Assembly: GCA_028583405.1 (NCBI GenBank) | Contig: CM053260.1 | Coordinates: 21,576,569 to 21,640,568 of the forward strand | Source: Pogonophryne albipinna | Taxonomy: Eukaryota > Chordata > Actinopteri > Perciformes > Artedidraconidae | Length of the DNA stretch: 64,000 nt | Direction of reading: 5' to 3' | Shown: piece by piece, positions 35,923 through 46,189 of the stretch | How the letters are laid out: each line of letters starts with the position of its first letter | Numbering within the stretch: the first letter of the stretch is position 1 | The notes under the pieces: generated by a model | What the model was told of the DNA's origin: nothing | The model's input: the letters and a program-made list of their open reading frames with translations, nothing else | Database searches by the model: none | Program-made: the position numbers and the translations under genes

Positions 35923-37698
35923 ATGAATGCAGTTTCTTCGGTAAGCCAACCCTGCGTACTTTATGTTATGTTACTGGTGTTTTTATTAAGCTAACGTTAA
36001 TGAATGTTTAGAGTTGGGTTAGCATTTGAACAATCGTAGCTCCATCTGTGCTAACGATGCTATGCGTAGCATCCAAGAGTGTAACACATTAAGTGGGATG
36101 CTATTGTATACCAGAAGGCTTCTGTGCTAGGTTGCTAAAATAAGGTCATCCTTGTACGTTAGATAGTTAGTTTGCTAGTTAGGTTACTGTATGCATTGTT
36201 AAGGTTCGTTTAAATTCGCTATGCTCTACTATAGCATAAAATAGACTAGCTAACGTCAACGTATTGTTGAAGAGAGGCTTAGTGTATATTAAATCAACCT
36301 CACAATGAAATGTGTGTATCTTTAAAGTATGAACGTCACATTTCAAGATGGTCCAGAAATAACGCTCCCTTAGATATTGTAATATGGTTTGTTGAACTGG
36401 AGTTATTTATTGCAGCTAACCGCCTATCCGACGAACGACCCAAACATTGTTGTTTTTAATATTATTACCAATGCCTCTTTTAATTGTATTATCCTCACAC
36501 TTGAGAAACAGCCTTATCGTGGCTGTAGAACGGAACATGTAACTTAATGCTTGCATTTAAGGACGATGAATAGCGTAGTCAATGCTTTAGTGACAAGGAA
36601 ATTATTTGTTTAAATATTAGATATGACGTTATCTGTGACTTCAGTGAAAATAAAGCTTATCCATTGCATTGCATTTGTTCAATAGGTTTGTGTCTTACCC
36701 TTACGTGTGTGATACGAATATGGCATATGAAAACAAATTAATTTGACTGACTCATGAAAAACTCATCCAAAATAACAGTAAAATAAAAAGGACCTACACA
36801 ATAATACTCAATCAAACTGATACAGTATAAGGACTGTGATATCCAGCAATTTCTTAAGTATAACAATAAGATTATGACCTGTTTTTAAAAGAAGATAACA
36901 AGTTGTTTGCATGTAAAGAAGTCTGTAAGCCACACATGTAACTTTACATCTGTTTGTTCAAAGTGTCCTCAAGGTGGACCAGAGGAGGAGAGACAGATCT
37001 GGACTCCTAACAGCAGAGAACTTCAGCACGGATTCCAAGGTACACCTTTTTCATGCTTTACAAAGAATGCATAAAGTAATGACTCTAATACACTGATACA
37101 CATGCCATTAAACATGACTAAATACTAGATCACCTACACATCAGTGATGTTGAGTGTACTTTCTTAGCTAAAGGTTACATTTACATTTTACAAAGCAACA
37201 TCACTTTTTTGTTCAACTTTCACATTTCAATGTATTTAAGGCAAATATTATTGAACATAGTGAGAGCTGCGACCCTTTGTCTTTCAGTGAGACAACCGAA
37301 CAGAGCAAGCTTCTACAGTTGCACTAAGTTTTGATAACAGTTAAATATTATTTTAATAATACATTTATTTCAATGTTGATGAATTTAGAACGGTTTATTC
37401 ATAATCTGATTATCTTTGTAGTACACTGTTGGATTTAAAAAACACATAAAAAAAAAAAAAAAAATCATTATATTTATAGTCCCTGAACAAACAAACACAC
37501 CTCTTTCTTAAATAACACACTTGCTCTGCAATAATATGTTTTTTGATATTTCTGTTAGGAAAGGACACGCCTGAGAGACAGGACTGCTTCACCATTTTCT
37601 CTTTCTCCGAGGGTCCAGAAGAACATCCAAGAGGGAAAGGAGAAGCTGATGTTATGAGATTTAAGAGCAGTACAGGACATTCACTAAGAGACACTTAG
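35923..37698 (+). CDS. Putative three-exon small protein (77 aa) in the long-TIR element
   Basis: Three segments join in phase: 35923-35940 (ATG to TTCG, donor GTAAGC), 36964-37039 (after TTGTTCAAAG, donor GTACAC) and 37559-37698 (after TTCTGTTAG, stop TAG). The spliced frame is open for 77 codons: MNAVSS, then GGPEEERQIWTPNSRELQHG, then TPERQDCFTIFSFSEGPEEH and a basic, Ser-rich tail. It is hydrophilic, has no signal peptide or membrane segment, and repeats a GPEE motif. I do not recognise a family. The stop lies right at the start of a foldback-like repeat (about 37699), so the true C-terminus may have been replaced. The first donor is strong; the first acceptor has a weak pyrimidine tract. 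There is no transcript evidence. It could instead be fragments of a captured host gene. Confidence 0.35.
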
Positions 37699-37850
37699 GC
37701 CCTTTCTCATTTCACTAATTCCCCTCCTCGACTCCCCTCCTCGAGACTTAGTCCCGCCCACAGGAGATGCGAGCGGAGGAGCCAAGGAGGGGAACCGAGG
37801 AGAGAGGAGGGGAAGCAGCAGGCGGTTAGAGAAATGAGAACTCCTCTCCT
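37699..37850. repeat. Foldback/MITE-like segment
   Basis: CCCTTTCTCATTTCACTAAT followed by CCCCTCCTC faces GAGAGGAGGGGAAG and GAGAAATGAGAA about 130 bp later. The arms are degenerate. It is probably a small MITE inserted at the 3' end of the preceding exon. Confidence 0.45.
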
Positions 37851-38410
37851 CTGAGCGGTCATTTTAAAGAGACGTCCATTAATGATGACAGGAGGCACAG
37901 CAGCCCTCTGTCTGATGGACAGATGTGTTCATGACCACTTATATATTTACTTTGATTCATTCACAGTGCGGTATAATGAGACAATAACATGCTACAGATG
38001 CAGACACACACACACATATATATAGCCTATGTATATATTTATATAAATATATACAATTTCAGAATCAAACAGAGCACTCTCATAATAACGTAACACTATT
38101 GGGTATACCCAAATAAATGGTGCCAATCTTCAGTCAGATGTGAATGTGTAATTTAACATTTTCAGTAAGAATAACGGACAAAAGGAGTGCAAATACAATT
38201 TATTGAAATGTGAACTAAAAGTTATCAAGCATGAACCATCACAATTTGTTTTAAATAAAAACGAAATAATATACATAAGTTACACTAAATGTTAATCTGT
38301 TAATTGATTAAGTAAACACATGTTGTCAAATAAAGTGACAGGCTAGGCCTGTGCAGGTGGTAACAGCTATGCCCAGCATGGGCTAAGTTCTGTAGGTGCA
38401 CTGGTGCAGG

Positions 38411-38659
38411 TCCTCCTCCATCAGGCCTGGTCCTCCTCCCTCAGGCCTGGTCCTCCTCCCTCAGGCCTGGTCCTCCTCCATCAGGCCTAGTCCTCCTCCA
38501 TCAGGCCTAGTCCTCCTCCATCAGGCCTGGTCCTCCTCCCTCAGGCCTGGTCCTCCTCCATCAGGCCTAGTCCTCCTCCATCAGGCCTAGTCCTCCTCCA
38601 TCAGGCCTGATCCTCCTCCCTCAGGCCTGGTCCTCCTCCCTCAGGCCTGGTCCTCCTCG
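38411..38659. repeat. 20-bp minisatellite, 12 units
   Basis: The unit TCCTCCTCCCTCAGGCCTGG is repeated head to tail from 38411 to 38650, with a partial thirteenth. Variants differ at position 10 (A or C) and in the last two bases (GG, AG, GA). With A=A/GG, B=C/GG, C=A/AG and D=A/GA, the order is A B B C C A B C C D B B. It lies just downstream of the stop of the minus-strand gene model. Confidence 0.95.
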
Positions 38660-38672
38660 CAGGGAAAGACCC

Positions 38673-39627
38673 TCAGCCCTCTCTGGCCAAACCAACAGAC
38701 AGGACGTTCATAAAGCTGAGGTCTCCCCCAAAGTCTCTAATCATCCATCCTGTGAATATGAGAGGGGAACAAATAGTGTAATAGATGCTTTGGACAATAA
38801 GAAATATAAAATTAACTGTTGAGTTGCTCAGTTTTTTAGATTGACAGGGTTTAATAATACAAACAAAAGGAGAGGCACCGTAAAATAAAGATTGGGCTTT
38901 CAATAAATTGTGTTGATTTTGTCTTTTGAATTGTTTGTCTAAAGTCAAGCTAGAACTGTTACTTATAGTTTGAATGATACAGTCTGGTTATAATGTTTGG
39001 AGGAGGCATCACAGGTAAGAGCACAATTTGTTGTGTTCCATCCACAACAAATGCACACAGATCGATGTGTGTATTTATTTATCTACTATTTCTTGAATCA
39101 TTACTGTCAGTCCAAAACAAGAGATTTTGTTTTAGTAACATGTTTTTAAAACATTATCTCTTTTCCACTACACTATCTTGAATATTTTAGTTTTTACATC
39201 ACTACATTTATCTAACAGCTTTAACATTGTAAAGGTGTCACTTTGGACTCTGGGTAATTATGACAGCATGTCCTACTATTTTGAGAGTTTGAACAAACCA
39301 GACCTTCATCTATTAATGTAGAAAAATAATCAGCACATTAAACCATTATGAAAGTAATCATTAGTTAGCTCATTGTTCAAAATGAGCTCCAACTACAACA
39401 GTTAAGTCAACTCTTGCATCGGTAATAACAATAAAACATGATATAATATAATAGTATAACTTGTGTCTACTTTAACAACACTTTCCTAATTATACTAGCA
39501 TACTTTTACTAAAGTAACATTAACATGTTTAAATGCAGGGCTTTTGTAAGAGAGTATTTCGTATAGTGTAGCATGGTCTACTTGACTTATCTAACCGAAG
39601 TGATCGTAACGTCACACACCCCCCCCC

Positions 39628-39669
<42 letters not shown>

Positions 39670-39860
39670 AAAGGACACGGTAGCGTTGTGATTCACTTCA
39701 ATTAATGATAACTACGGAGCTTGCTAACAGCAAGGCACAAGGCTACTTCACTCATTTAGCTAATGTAAGATACAAATGCTGTCGAGCCCTCACTGCTTGT
39801 AAAATAAAGAGCACAAACTGACTACTTACCTGAGCTGCGAGCCCCACTGTTCTCCGTCAT
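38673..39860 (-). CDS. Putative two-exon small protein (35 aa) in the long-TIR element
   Basis: On the minus strand an ATG at 39860 begins MTENSGARSS and reaches the donor CAG/GTAAGT at 39830/39829. The next exon I can support starts at 38749 after CATATTCACAG and joins in phase, reading WMIRDFGGDLSFMNVLSVGL, then AREG and a stop at 38673-38675. The direct join gives 35 residues; further exons in the 1.08-kb intron cannot be excluded. The first exon is about 57 bp inside the right TIR. The product resembles no family I know. The acceptor is modest and the donor is a full consensus. A plus-strand donor-like site (ATCACAG/GTAAGA near 39015) suggests more exons in this element. Confidence 0.28.
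39620..39668. repeat. Poly-C plus (CA)n tract
   Basis: A run of nine C followed by CA repeats with one AA interruption. Confidence 0.9.
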
Positions 39861-40447
39861 TTTTCTCCCAGGTTGTTGTGATCACATGACTGACAAAGCC
39901 GTGCTCTGATAGGCCAGAAGTCGGTTTGATTGCATTAGGGCTCGATTGCTTATCCTGTCTGAGTAGTCCGGATGATGCTGCATCGCAATTTTGGACATCG
40001 AATTTTATACACCGAATTTTTTGACGTCAAATTTTTTCCGCTTGAATTTTTGGGATCTGAATTTGAACATTCTAATTTTTTTCACTTGCATTTTTACATT
40101 TTTATTTCACATAGGTAAATTCTGAGCAAAAACATTCAGATACATGATTTTCAAAGTAATTATTTTCAATGCTATAAATTCGGTGTCTAATAAAATTCAA
40201 ATACTTCTGTCTCTTGTTTGCTTTCATAGTTTACAGTTTGAAAGTGAGCATAGCCTAGGATGTATGGAGTCAGATCAGTCTCAATATTAATAAATGCACA
40301 CAAGGAATCACATGTATTTCGGGTTTATATATAAATGACTCTCTCCACAAAAATATTTTTCAATGCACACAAAAATATTTATTGTTGTATATAAATGTAA
40401 AAAAATCCACAGATAAAAAAAGTTTCACAAATATAGGCATATTTCTG

Positions 40448-42056
40448 CAGGGTCGGCTCTTGAACAAATCAAATGGGGGGGCAATCATTTACCAAGGGGG
40501 GGGCACACACTGCCGTCAACAACCAACACACAAACACCAACGCAACTTCAATTTAAAAAAACATGCTGTAAAGTCTATTGTCTTTCACACACATTGCAGG
40601 GATGTAGCGCTTTGTATAGCACACCTATGACTTGTGCAGACATGCACGGTTGTGGCACGACCACCAAAACAGAAACATATGGACATAGGCCACCATATAA
40701 AAGTGTGCAAATGTATTTAGTATCCTATCCATGTGAACATGTTTTAGGTGGGTGTGGACCTAACGTCCTCTAGGAGGGTCTGGGGGCATGCTCCCCAGGG
40801 AAGATTATTTTTTAAATATTGAAGTTTAAAGCATCAATCTGGTGCACTTTGAGAGCAACATGAAGAGATCTATGGATACATCTCTCAACATCCATATGAA
40901 ACAGAACTGTACACAGATTTATATATATATATATATTTTACAAATCACTCCCCTTTTAAACTGTATTCTTGTGTTACTGTCCTATAGTATTTCATACCCT
41001 TTCATATTATTTTCGATGCCTTTACGGCCCCTACACACGGCGGCGTGCGTTGCCGCTTGGCGGTGGGCGTGTCTTGAGCTTGGGGAGTTTACGCGAGCAA
41101 CGCGACCAACAACCAATCATATGAATCTCTCCTGTCAATTGCATAAAAGGTTTTACATGTCACACTTTATATGATGAACATTTATGACATTAATGCCTAT
41201 GGTGCTATTTTACGCAACATTCCATGCTGGCTAAATACTGTCTGTCTGCTAGCTGTCCATTAAAACGAAGTACACTGGATATAAACTCCACAAACAGGCG
41301 AAAACCTACCAGTTTCACCCACTGTCTCTGCCTCCTCCCTCCATGCCTGGCTCCTCCGGTTTGTATCCCGGTAAGTGAACAGAGACTGATCATAAAGCAC
41401 CGGGTGATTCCCTCCCGCTACGATTATTTTCTCCTCCATTTTTTGGCATATGAGGAAATGAACTGCGGTCTGGCTCTCCCAGCATACACGCGGTTTGATT
41501 GGCTAGCGTTTGTACTGGCAGATTTGCATAAACGGGATAAAAATTGGCTGACGCCTCTATCGAGGCGTCAAATGTAGAACATTGCTCTACTTTTGCAGCG
41601 AGCACCGCGAGAAAAGCTACGCTTTGCTCCCACAATGCAGTTCGGCGAATCGTGACGTCACCCCATTCAAAGTGAATGGGCAGAAGCGTTGAAACGGCAA
41701 CGCACGCCGCCGTGTGTAGGGGCCGTTACTGTATAATCAGTATAACAGATGGACAGATCGCCACTGGGCTCTCATCTAAACACACAGCCAAGTAATGATA
41801 ACAAAACAAAGGTCGGGGGTCATTGGTCAAGCAACACACCAATCAGAGAGCAGCAGTGAGCACACCTCAGGCTGTGTTTCATATTTGTATTATTTATTTC
41901 TGATGTATTTCACACAAAAAACTTTTAGTGGAAACGTTTTAACTTAAAAAAAAACAGCAAAGTGGCAATAAGGCTTGCCCACCCTGCGTTGGGGGGGCAC
42001 AGTGACTCATTTGGGGGGGCATGGCCCCCGAATGACCCCCCATGACGCCGACCCTG
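40448..42056. mobile_element. hAT element, 1609 bp, with shared module
   Basis: The termini CAGGGTCGGC and GCCGACCCTG are inverted. The 8-bp target duplication TATTTCTG is exact (40440-40447 and 42057-42064). G-rich CAAATGGGGGGGC and GGGGGGGCA motifs lie near both ends. Positions about 40637-41010 and 41735-41790 match, inverted, the interior of the hAT element at 22.1-23.1 kb. A Harbinger-like MITE is inserted at 41025. No transposase frame. Confidence 0.93.
41025..41725. mobile_element. PIF/Harbinger-like MITE, 701 bp
   Basis: A terminal inverted repeat of about 32 bp starts CGGCCCCTACACACGGCGGC and is mirrored at the right end. The 3-bp target duplication TTA flanks both sides (41022-41024 and 41726-41728), as for PIF/Harbinger elements. 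The interior contains a GGTAAGTGA donor-like site near 41371 but no domain that I recognise. Confidence 0.85.
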
Positions 42057-42577
42057 TATTTCTGACATATAAATATTTCTTGTTTTAAGTAATGTAAAAG
42101 AAAACCACAATTAGTTATAATTTCCATAGTTTCCTGTTAAAAAAATATGCATTTGTTATTTCCGTCAGGGAAGTCTCAAAAAAACAAAACACAAATGCAG
42201 AGGTTCACAAGAAAAGCAGTTTAAATGCCCATTTTTTGTACATTTATATACAACAATAAATATTTGTGAGTGCATTGAGAGATATTGTTGTGGAGAGTCA
42301 TTTATATATAAATCGCAAAATACATTTGTGAATCCTTCTGTGAGCATTTATTAATATTGAGACTGATCTGACTCCATACAGATGTTAAGTTCACCTAGGA
42401 ATGGTATCATTGACTTAAATGTTCAAATAAATGTTGCTCTTCTGTCTATATTGGTCACATGATGCCCCTTGACTGAAATGTTTCCTGTTCAATATCCCCA
42501 CTGATTTCCTTAACATTCTGGGATGAAAGTCCACATCACAATTTACTCTAAACTGTCATTTCCCTTTCATCACTCAC

Positions 42578-42637
42578 CTCAGCAATGGACCTCTCTCCAC
42601 TGTCCCTGTGTTCTGCCTCTGCCTCACTCTCAAGCGC
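42578..42637 (-). CDS. Candidate internal exon, 60 bp
   Basis: On the minus strand CTCTCCTGACATCTAG precedes a 60-bp open segment followed by GTGAGTGATG, so both splice sites fit consensus. In one frame it encodes ALESEAEAEHRDSGERSIAE, an acidic, hydrophilic stretch of exactly 20 codons. No family is recognised. It resembles the acidic N-terminal regions of some transposases in composition only. Neighbouring exons were not found with certainty. Confidence 0.3.
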
Positions 42638-43109
42638 CTAGATGTCAGGAGAGGTGGTGAAGTGATCATTATTTATTGAGCAGTATACTCTTTCACATTG
42701 AATCATAACAAGTCATACTGAATGTAAATACAACTGACTCTAAAGTAAGTCCCAGTCTGTGACATTGGACATTTTGAAGACTCAAAGTCCCAAGCAGTAG
42801 GTAGAATATTAGCTATCTATGTAATGTGCACAGAAAATAAACAGTTAACTGAATACTGGGATGGAAATTGCCTATAAGCACTCAGTAAAACATAAACACA
42901 CACAAAAAGCTTCTGAATGATAAGAAGTATAATTAAAACATAATGCACATTATCATTTTGAGAGAGAGTACCGAAGTTAAAGAACTCAGAAAATAATCTC
43001 TTATTGAACTGAGGCTCCAGTAAAACACACTGACTGCGTCTATACTATACATCAGTAAGCCGTTTACGAGTATTTTCCTGGTTATGAGCAACCTGATCTC
43101 ACCAGAATG

Positions 43110-43158
43110 CGTGACTCCACCACGACTCCTTAACACTGCATTGCGTGGTGGAGTCACG
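43110..43158. repeat. Perfect 15-bp inverted repeat with 19-bp loop
   Basis: CGTGACTCCACCACG at 43110-43124 and CGTGGTGGAGTCACG at 43144-43158 are exact complements. It probably belongs to a dispersed repeat. Confidence 0.85.
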
Positions 43159-44267
43159 AGCTTTGCTACATTTACGTGTCTGCAACACGCAAACAACCCC
43201 AATGTAAAGTGAATGAGGCTGCTTTGTCGTGGTGCACACACGCATTTCTACAACGTCCAGCAGTGAGCTTTTATTCTATAAAACGTTTTTAAAATCTACT
43301 TTATAGCTTGTAGTAACTCACGGGAGGCTTCTTTTATTTTATTTGTAGTCATAATAATTTAAATTTTTCGTCAGAATGTATTATGGTGCATTAGTTACGA
43401 ATTTTTGTTCTCAAAAAACAGTGCATTGTGTGTAATACAACTGTGATTTTTATTAAATTAGTTAGTTTTTAAGGAAGGCCAGAGCTTCAGCTGTGTCAAA
43501 TAGATTGTTCCCTTTAGTTAACGTGTTTTAAAAGAACATTATATTCCGATTTGATCATGTCCCCTTTATTGTATTACGGAGAGCAATGTGAGCGTCCATT
43601 CCCATTGGATAACGCAGGATTTTACACCCGGAAGTAAGTATTCTCTTTACTGTCGATTGATTTGACAGTGATATCTGCACTACTCATCAACTCAAAAACA
43701 CCAGATTATCCTTGTTGATTACACAACATTGATTGGTTTAAATTGTGTACAATGCTTTTGTAATTTCCCCCTTCGATTCGGAGAAACAAATATTTGTTCA
43801 GTTTAGGATGGCCGAAGACACTACACTACCCAGAATCCTCAGCTATTGTTCCGCTTTGCCTCAAGCTCTGTGATTGGTTGACCTCCAACTGCATTCCATA
43901 TATAAAAAAAACGTTTCGTAAAAGATAAAATCATACTTTATTCAGCAGTGCTTGCTTTACTCGTTGAAAGTCATCACATGAATGCATTGTAATAAATGGT
44001 TTGGCTGCATTAAATATTACACATCTGTCGTAGTTCTTTATTTATCTACAGAGATCTGGCCTCAGAATAGACCGGAAACTATTCTTTTACCGTTCTGTTT
44101 TAATTTCACAATAAAGTTAGTAGTAATAATTTGTTTTGATATTATTGTTTTTTATTAACTACATGCTGGGTCATGTTAAAACCATCTTTTCTGTGTTGCT
44201 GTGGGTTCTTTCCATCGCTTTTGTGTTACAAATATCAAAACAATAACAGAATATATCGGTCGTAAAC

Positions 44268-45355
44268 AGTGGCGTTTCTATATGTACAAAAGTGGTGGGG
44301 CACAAAAAACTTAGATGTCTATATATAAGCTTCTGCAGTGAGGTTCATGGCTGGTGAGGCACTGACACTGACTCTTCAGGTTTACAAATATTATATTTTG
44401 ACCTAAATCAAAATATAATATTATTTTCAAAAGCCTCTTTAGTCTGATGCTTCAATTAATTTTAAATAGACAGTTCAACAGAAGGATACCCAAAAAATGT
44501 AATTTTATCATTTAAATATTGAATTGTTCTCTCTCAGTCAGATCCCATTTTCAATACAATTGCGGTCTTACCTTGACTTGAAGATTAAGTCCATTTGTCT
44601 ATCCTTCTGGACAAAAATCTCTATTACTTTTTTGTAGAAGTCCTCCTTATCTTCTTGTAGTTTCAAAAGTCTATCATAAATCTAAATGATGGATTTATGA
44701 TTCGAAAATTATAAAAGTAGGGTAGACATGTGGATATTATCCGGCAGAACAAAACGTACATTTATCTAACAGCTACGTTTCCCACAGATCTTATTTTGAG
44801 GTATTTTCTAAAATCCTATGGAGAAATCTCATTGCTTTTTTGTGGAGGGAAGCCATGCGCAGCTTACTTCCTGGTTTTAGGACGCGTCTCTCTCCTCCTC
44901 TTCACCTGCTCTTCACACACCACACTTTTCGCGGCACACGTACTTACAGCCAATCAGCTCTGAATGATGTGAGATGACGTATGGTGGGGATGGCAGCACT
45001 ATGCCCCTATGGTCATTATTTTTTGCCACACACATTAAATAGGAAAATACTCTGAGCATGCGCAGTGTAGTTTTTACAGTCACCGTTCACTTAGACAGTG
45101 AAAGGGAGGGGCAGGATCGGGTTTTGTCCCACATGGCTCTAAACAAACAGCGGCACACACTGTAGACACTAATTAGAAGAACACATACTAAAACAGCAAT
45201 GTACAGACAAATCAGATGATTAAACATGATCTTAAAATATATTTTATATATATTTTAATTTATTTTTTGCATTTTGTTGTAATCATTATTTTAATACTTT
45301 CTGCTGACACTAAGTGGGGCTGTGCCCCACCTGCCCCTAATGACCAGTCGCCACC
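44268..45355. mobile_element. Possible decayed hAT-like element
   Basis: CAGTGGCGTTTCTATATG at 44268 and GACCAGTCGCCACCATG near 45355 are roughly inverted. GTGGTGGGGC and GTGGGGC/GCCCCAC motifs lie near both ends. No target duplication was found, so the limits are tentative. Confidence 0.35.
44572..44670 (-). CDS. Candidate internal exon encoding a charged helix, 99 bp
   Basis: On the minus strand TTTATGATAG precedes, and GTAAGACCG follows, a 99-bp segment with one long open frame. It reads LLKLQEDKEDFYKKVIEIFV, then QKDRQMDLIFKS, a strongly charged amphipathic helix with heptad-like hydrophobics. Such a segment is common after Myb/SANT domains in Harbinger-type accessory proteins, but this is a resemblance only. 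The acceptor has a weak pyrimidine tract. It lies within the possible hAT-like element. Confidence 0.33.
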
Positions 45356-45790
45356 ATGGATGTATAATAAGAACTGGATACAGCGTGGGAGGCGGGGCCT
45401 CATTCATTCCTATGAGAGTTGCTCATTAGCGCATGATGATAAAATGGCCCAACTTTTGAGAGAGCGAAACGTCACAGATTACCCGGCATGCCTGAGAAGT
45501 ACCCGTATGTGCGCTCATAGCGCATGCGCAACTTTAACCAAAATGCTCGTTCACATCAAGCACGTCAATTTGCGTACACGTAAGTTAAAGAACCGCACGT
45601 TCATGACAGCATGGTAATGATTGTTATTATGATGGATTTGATATTAACGAGGCAGCAGTTAGCAGCTAGCGGCTAGCTAGTAATTATGCTAATGTTCACA
45701 CATCAATCGTTATGTACTTATATTACGCTGTAACAGGATCTAGTGATATCCAAGCAACAGAGCTTCATTTAGCATGAAATAATTATTGCA

Positions 45791-45826
<36 letters not shown>

Positions 45827-46060
45827 CTGGACCCCTTTGAAGCTGTGGAACTTGATATGAAGCACTGACACAGCGGTCTACAGAGTGCGGCGAGTGGATA
45901 GACCGATTCACGGACTTTCCGCAAAGTAAAAGTGGGGGGGGTCTAAACTAATCATTTGAAAAAGTGGGGGGGGACTTGTCTCACCCTCATATAATGGCTG
46001 CGACGTCCATGCGTGAGACTGTGTTGTTTTATTGTAAGATACAGTACAGTTGTGAAACAG
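45356..46060. other. Repeat-like, CpG-containing, no gene
   Basis: Contains a (TA)n tract (45793-45823) and G-rich runs near 45935 and 45967 that resemble hAT subterminal sequence. Nothing coding was seen. Confidence 0.4.
45793..45823. repeat. (TA)n microsatellite
   Basis: About 15 TA units. Confidence 0.95.
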
Positions 46061-46074
46061 ACGCAAGGACATTG

Positions 46075-46155
46075 TCTGAACGTTTGGTGGGTTGGATTCA
46101 AAACTGTGTACAGGGCTGCCAGCTCAAACCACTGAGCTATCCGATAACCCAACAA
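46075..46155 (-). mobile_element. tRNA-like SINE head or tRNA pseudogene
   Basis: On the minus strand GGATAGCTCAGTGGTTTGAG (A box, 46142-46122) is followed at tRNA-like spacing by GTTTTGAATCCAACC (B box, 46104-46090). The acceptor-like ends GGGTTAT and CCCACC do not pair well and the anticodon arm is degenerate, so it is not a functional tRNA. No clear SINE body or tail was identified. Confidence 0.55.
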
Positions 46156-46189
46156 GCTAAACCTGGAAGGTACTACAATCTTTAGATGC

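Larger units (their letters stand above)
35286..40226. mobile_element. Long-TIR element of about 4.9 kb carrying putative small spliced genes
   Basis: About 300 bp at the left (35286-35582) is repeated inverted at the right (39917-40226). Shared landmarks are AAGCAAACAAGAGACAGAAG, CACCGAATTTATAGCATTG, TTCGACGTCAAAAAATTCGG-like motifs and GATGCAGCATCATCCGG, ending at CCGACTTCTGG. The right TIR has an extra block of about 30 bp. Inside are two divergently placed, inward-pointing splice-consistent gene models (described separately) and a 20-bp minisatellite. I recognise no transposase, so the superfamily is unknown. Target duplications are not obvious. The presence of exons just inside both TIRs suggests that transcription starts in or next to the TIRs. 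Confidence 0.75.
40263..42381. mobile_element. Foldback element with about 140-bp TIRs, split by a hAT element
   Basis: GTATGGAGTCAGATCAGTCT at 40263 and the following AATATTAATAAATGC...TTTATATATAAATGACTCTC are found inverted at about 42238-42381, ending GATCTGACTCCATAC. Without the hAT insertion it would be about 510 bp. No coding capacity. It starts about 35 bp from the end of the long-TIR element. Confidence 0.75.
42382..44267. other. Mostly non-coding; one candidate exon and an inverted repeat
   Basis: Apart from the candidate exon at 42578-42637 and the hairpin at 43110-43158 nothing was recognised. The sequence from 43090 to 44140 contains stretches that look repetitive, but I could not define ends. 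Confidence 0.4.

Noticed and set aside
38396..38590. Proline-rich repeat protein
   Set aside because: It is a translation of the 20-bp minisatellite; the period is not a multiple of three and the frames rotate.
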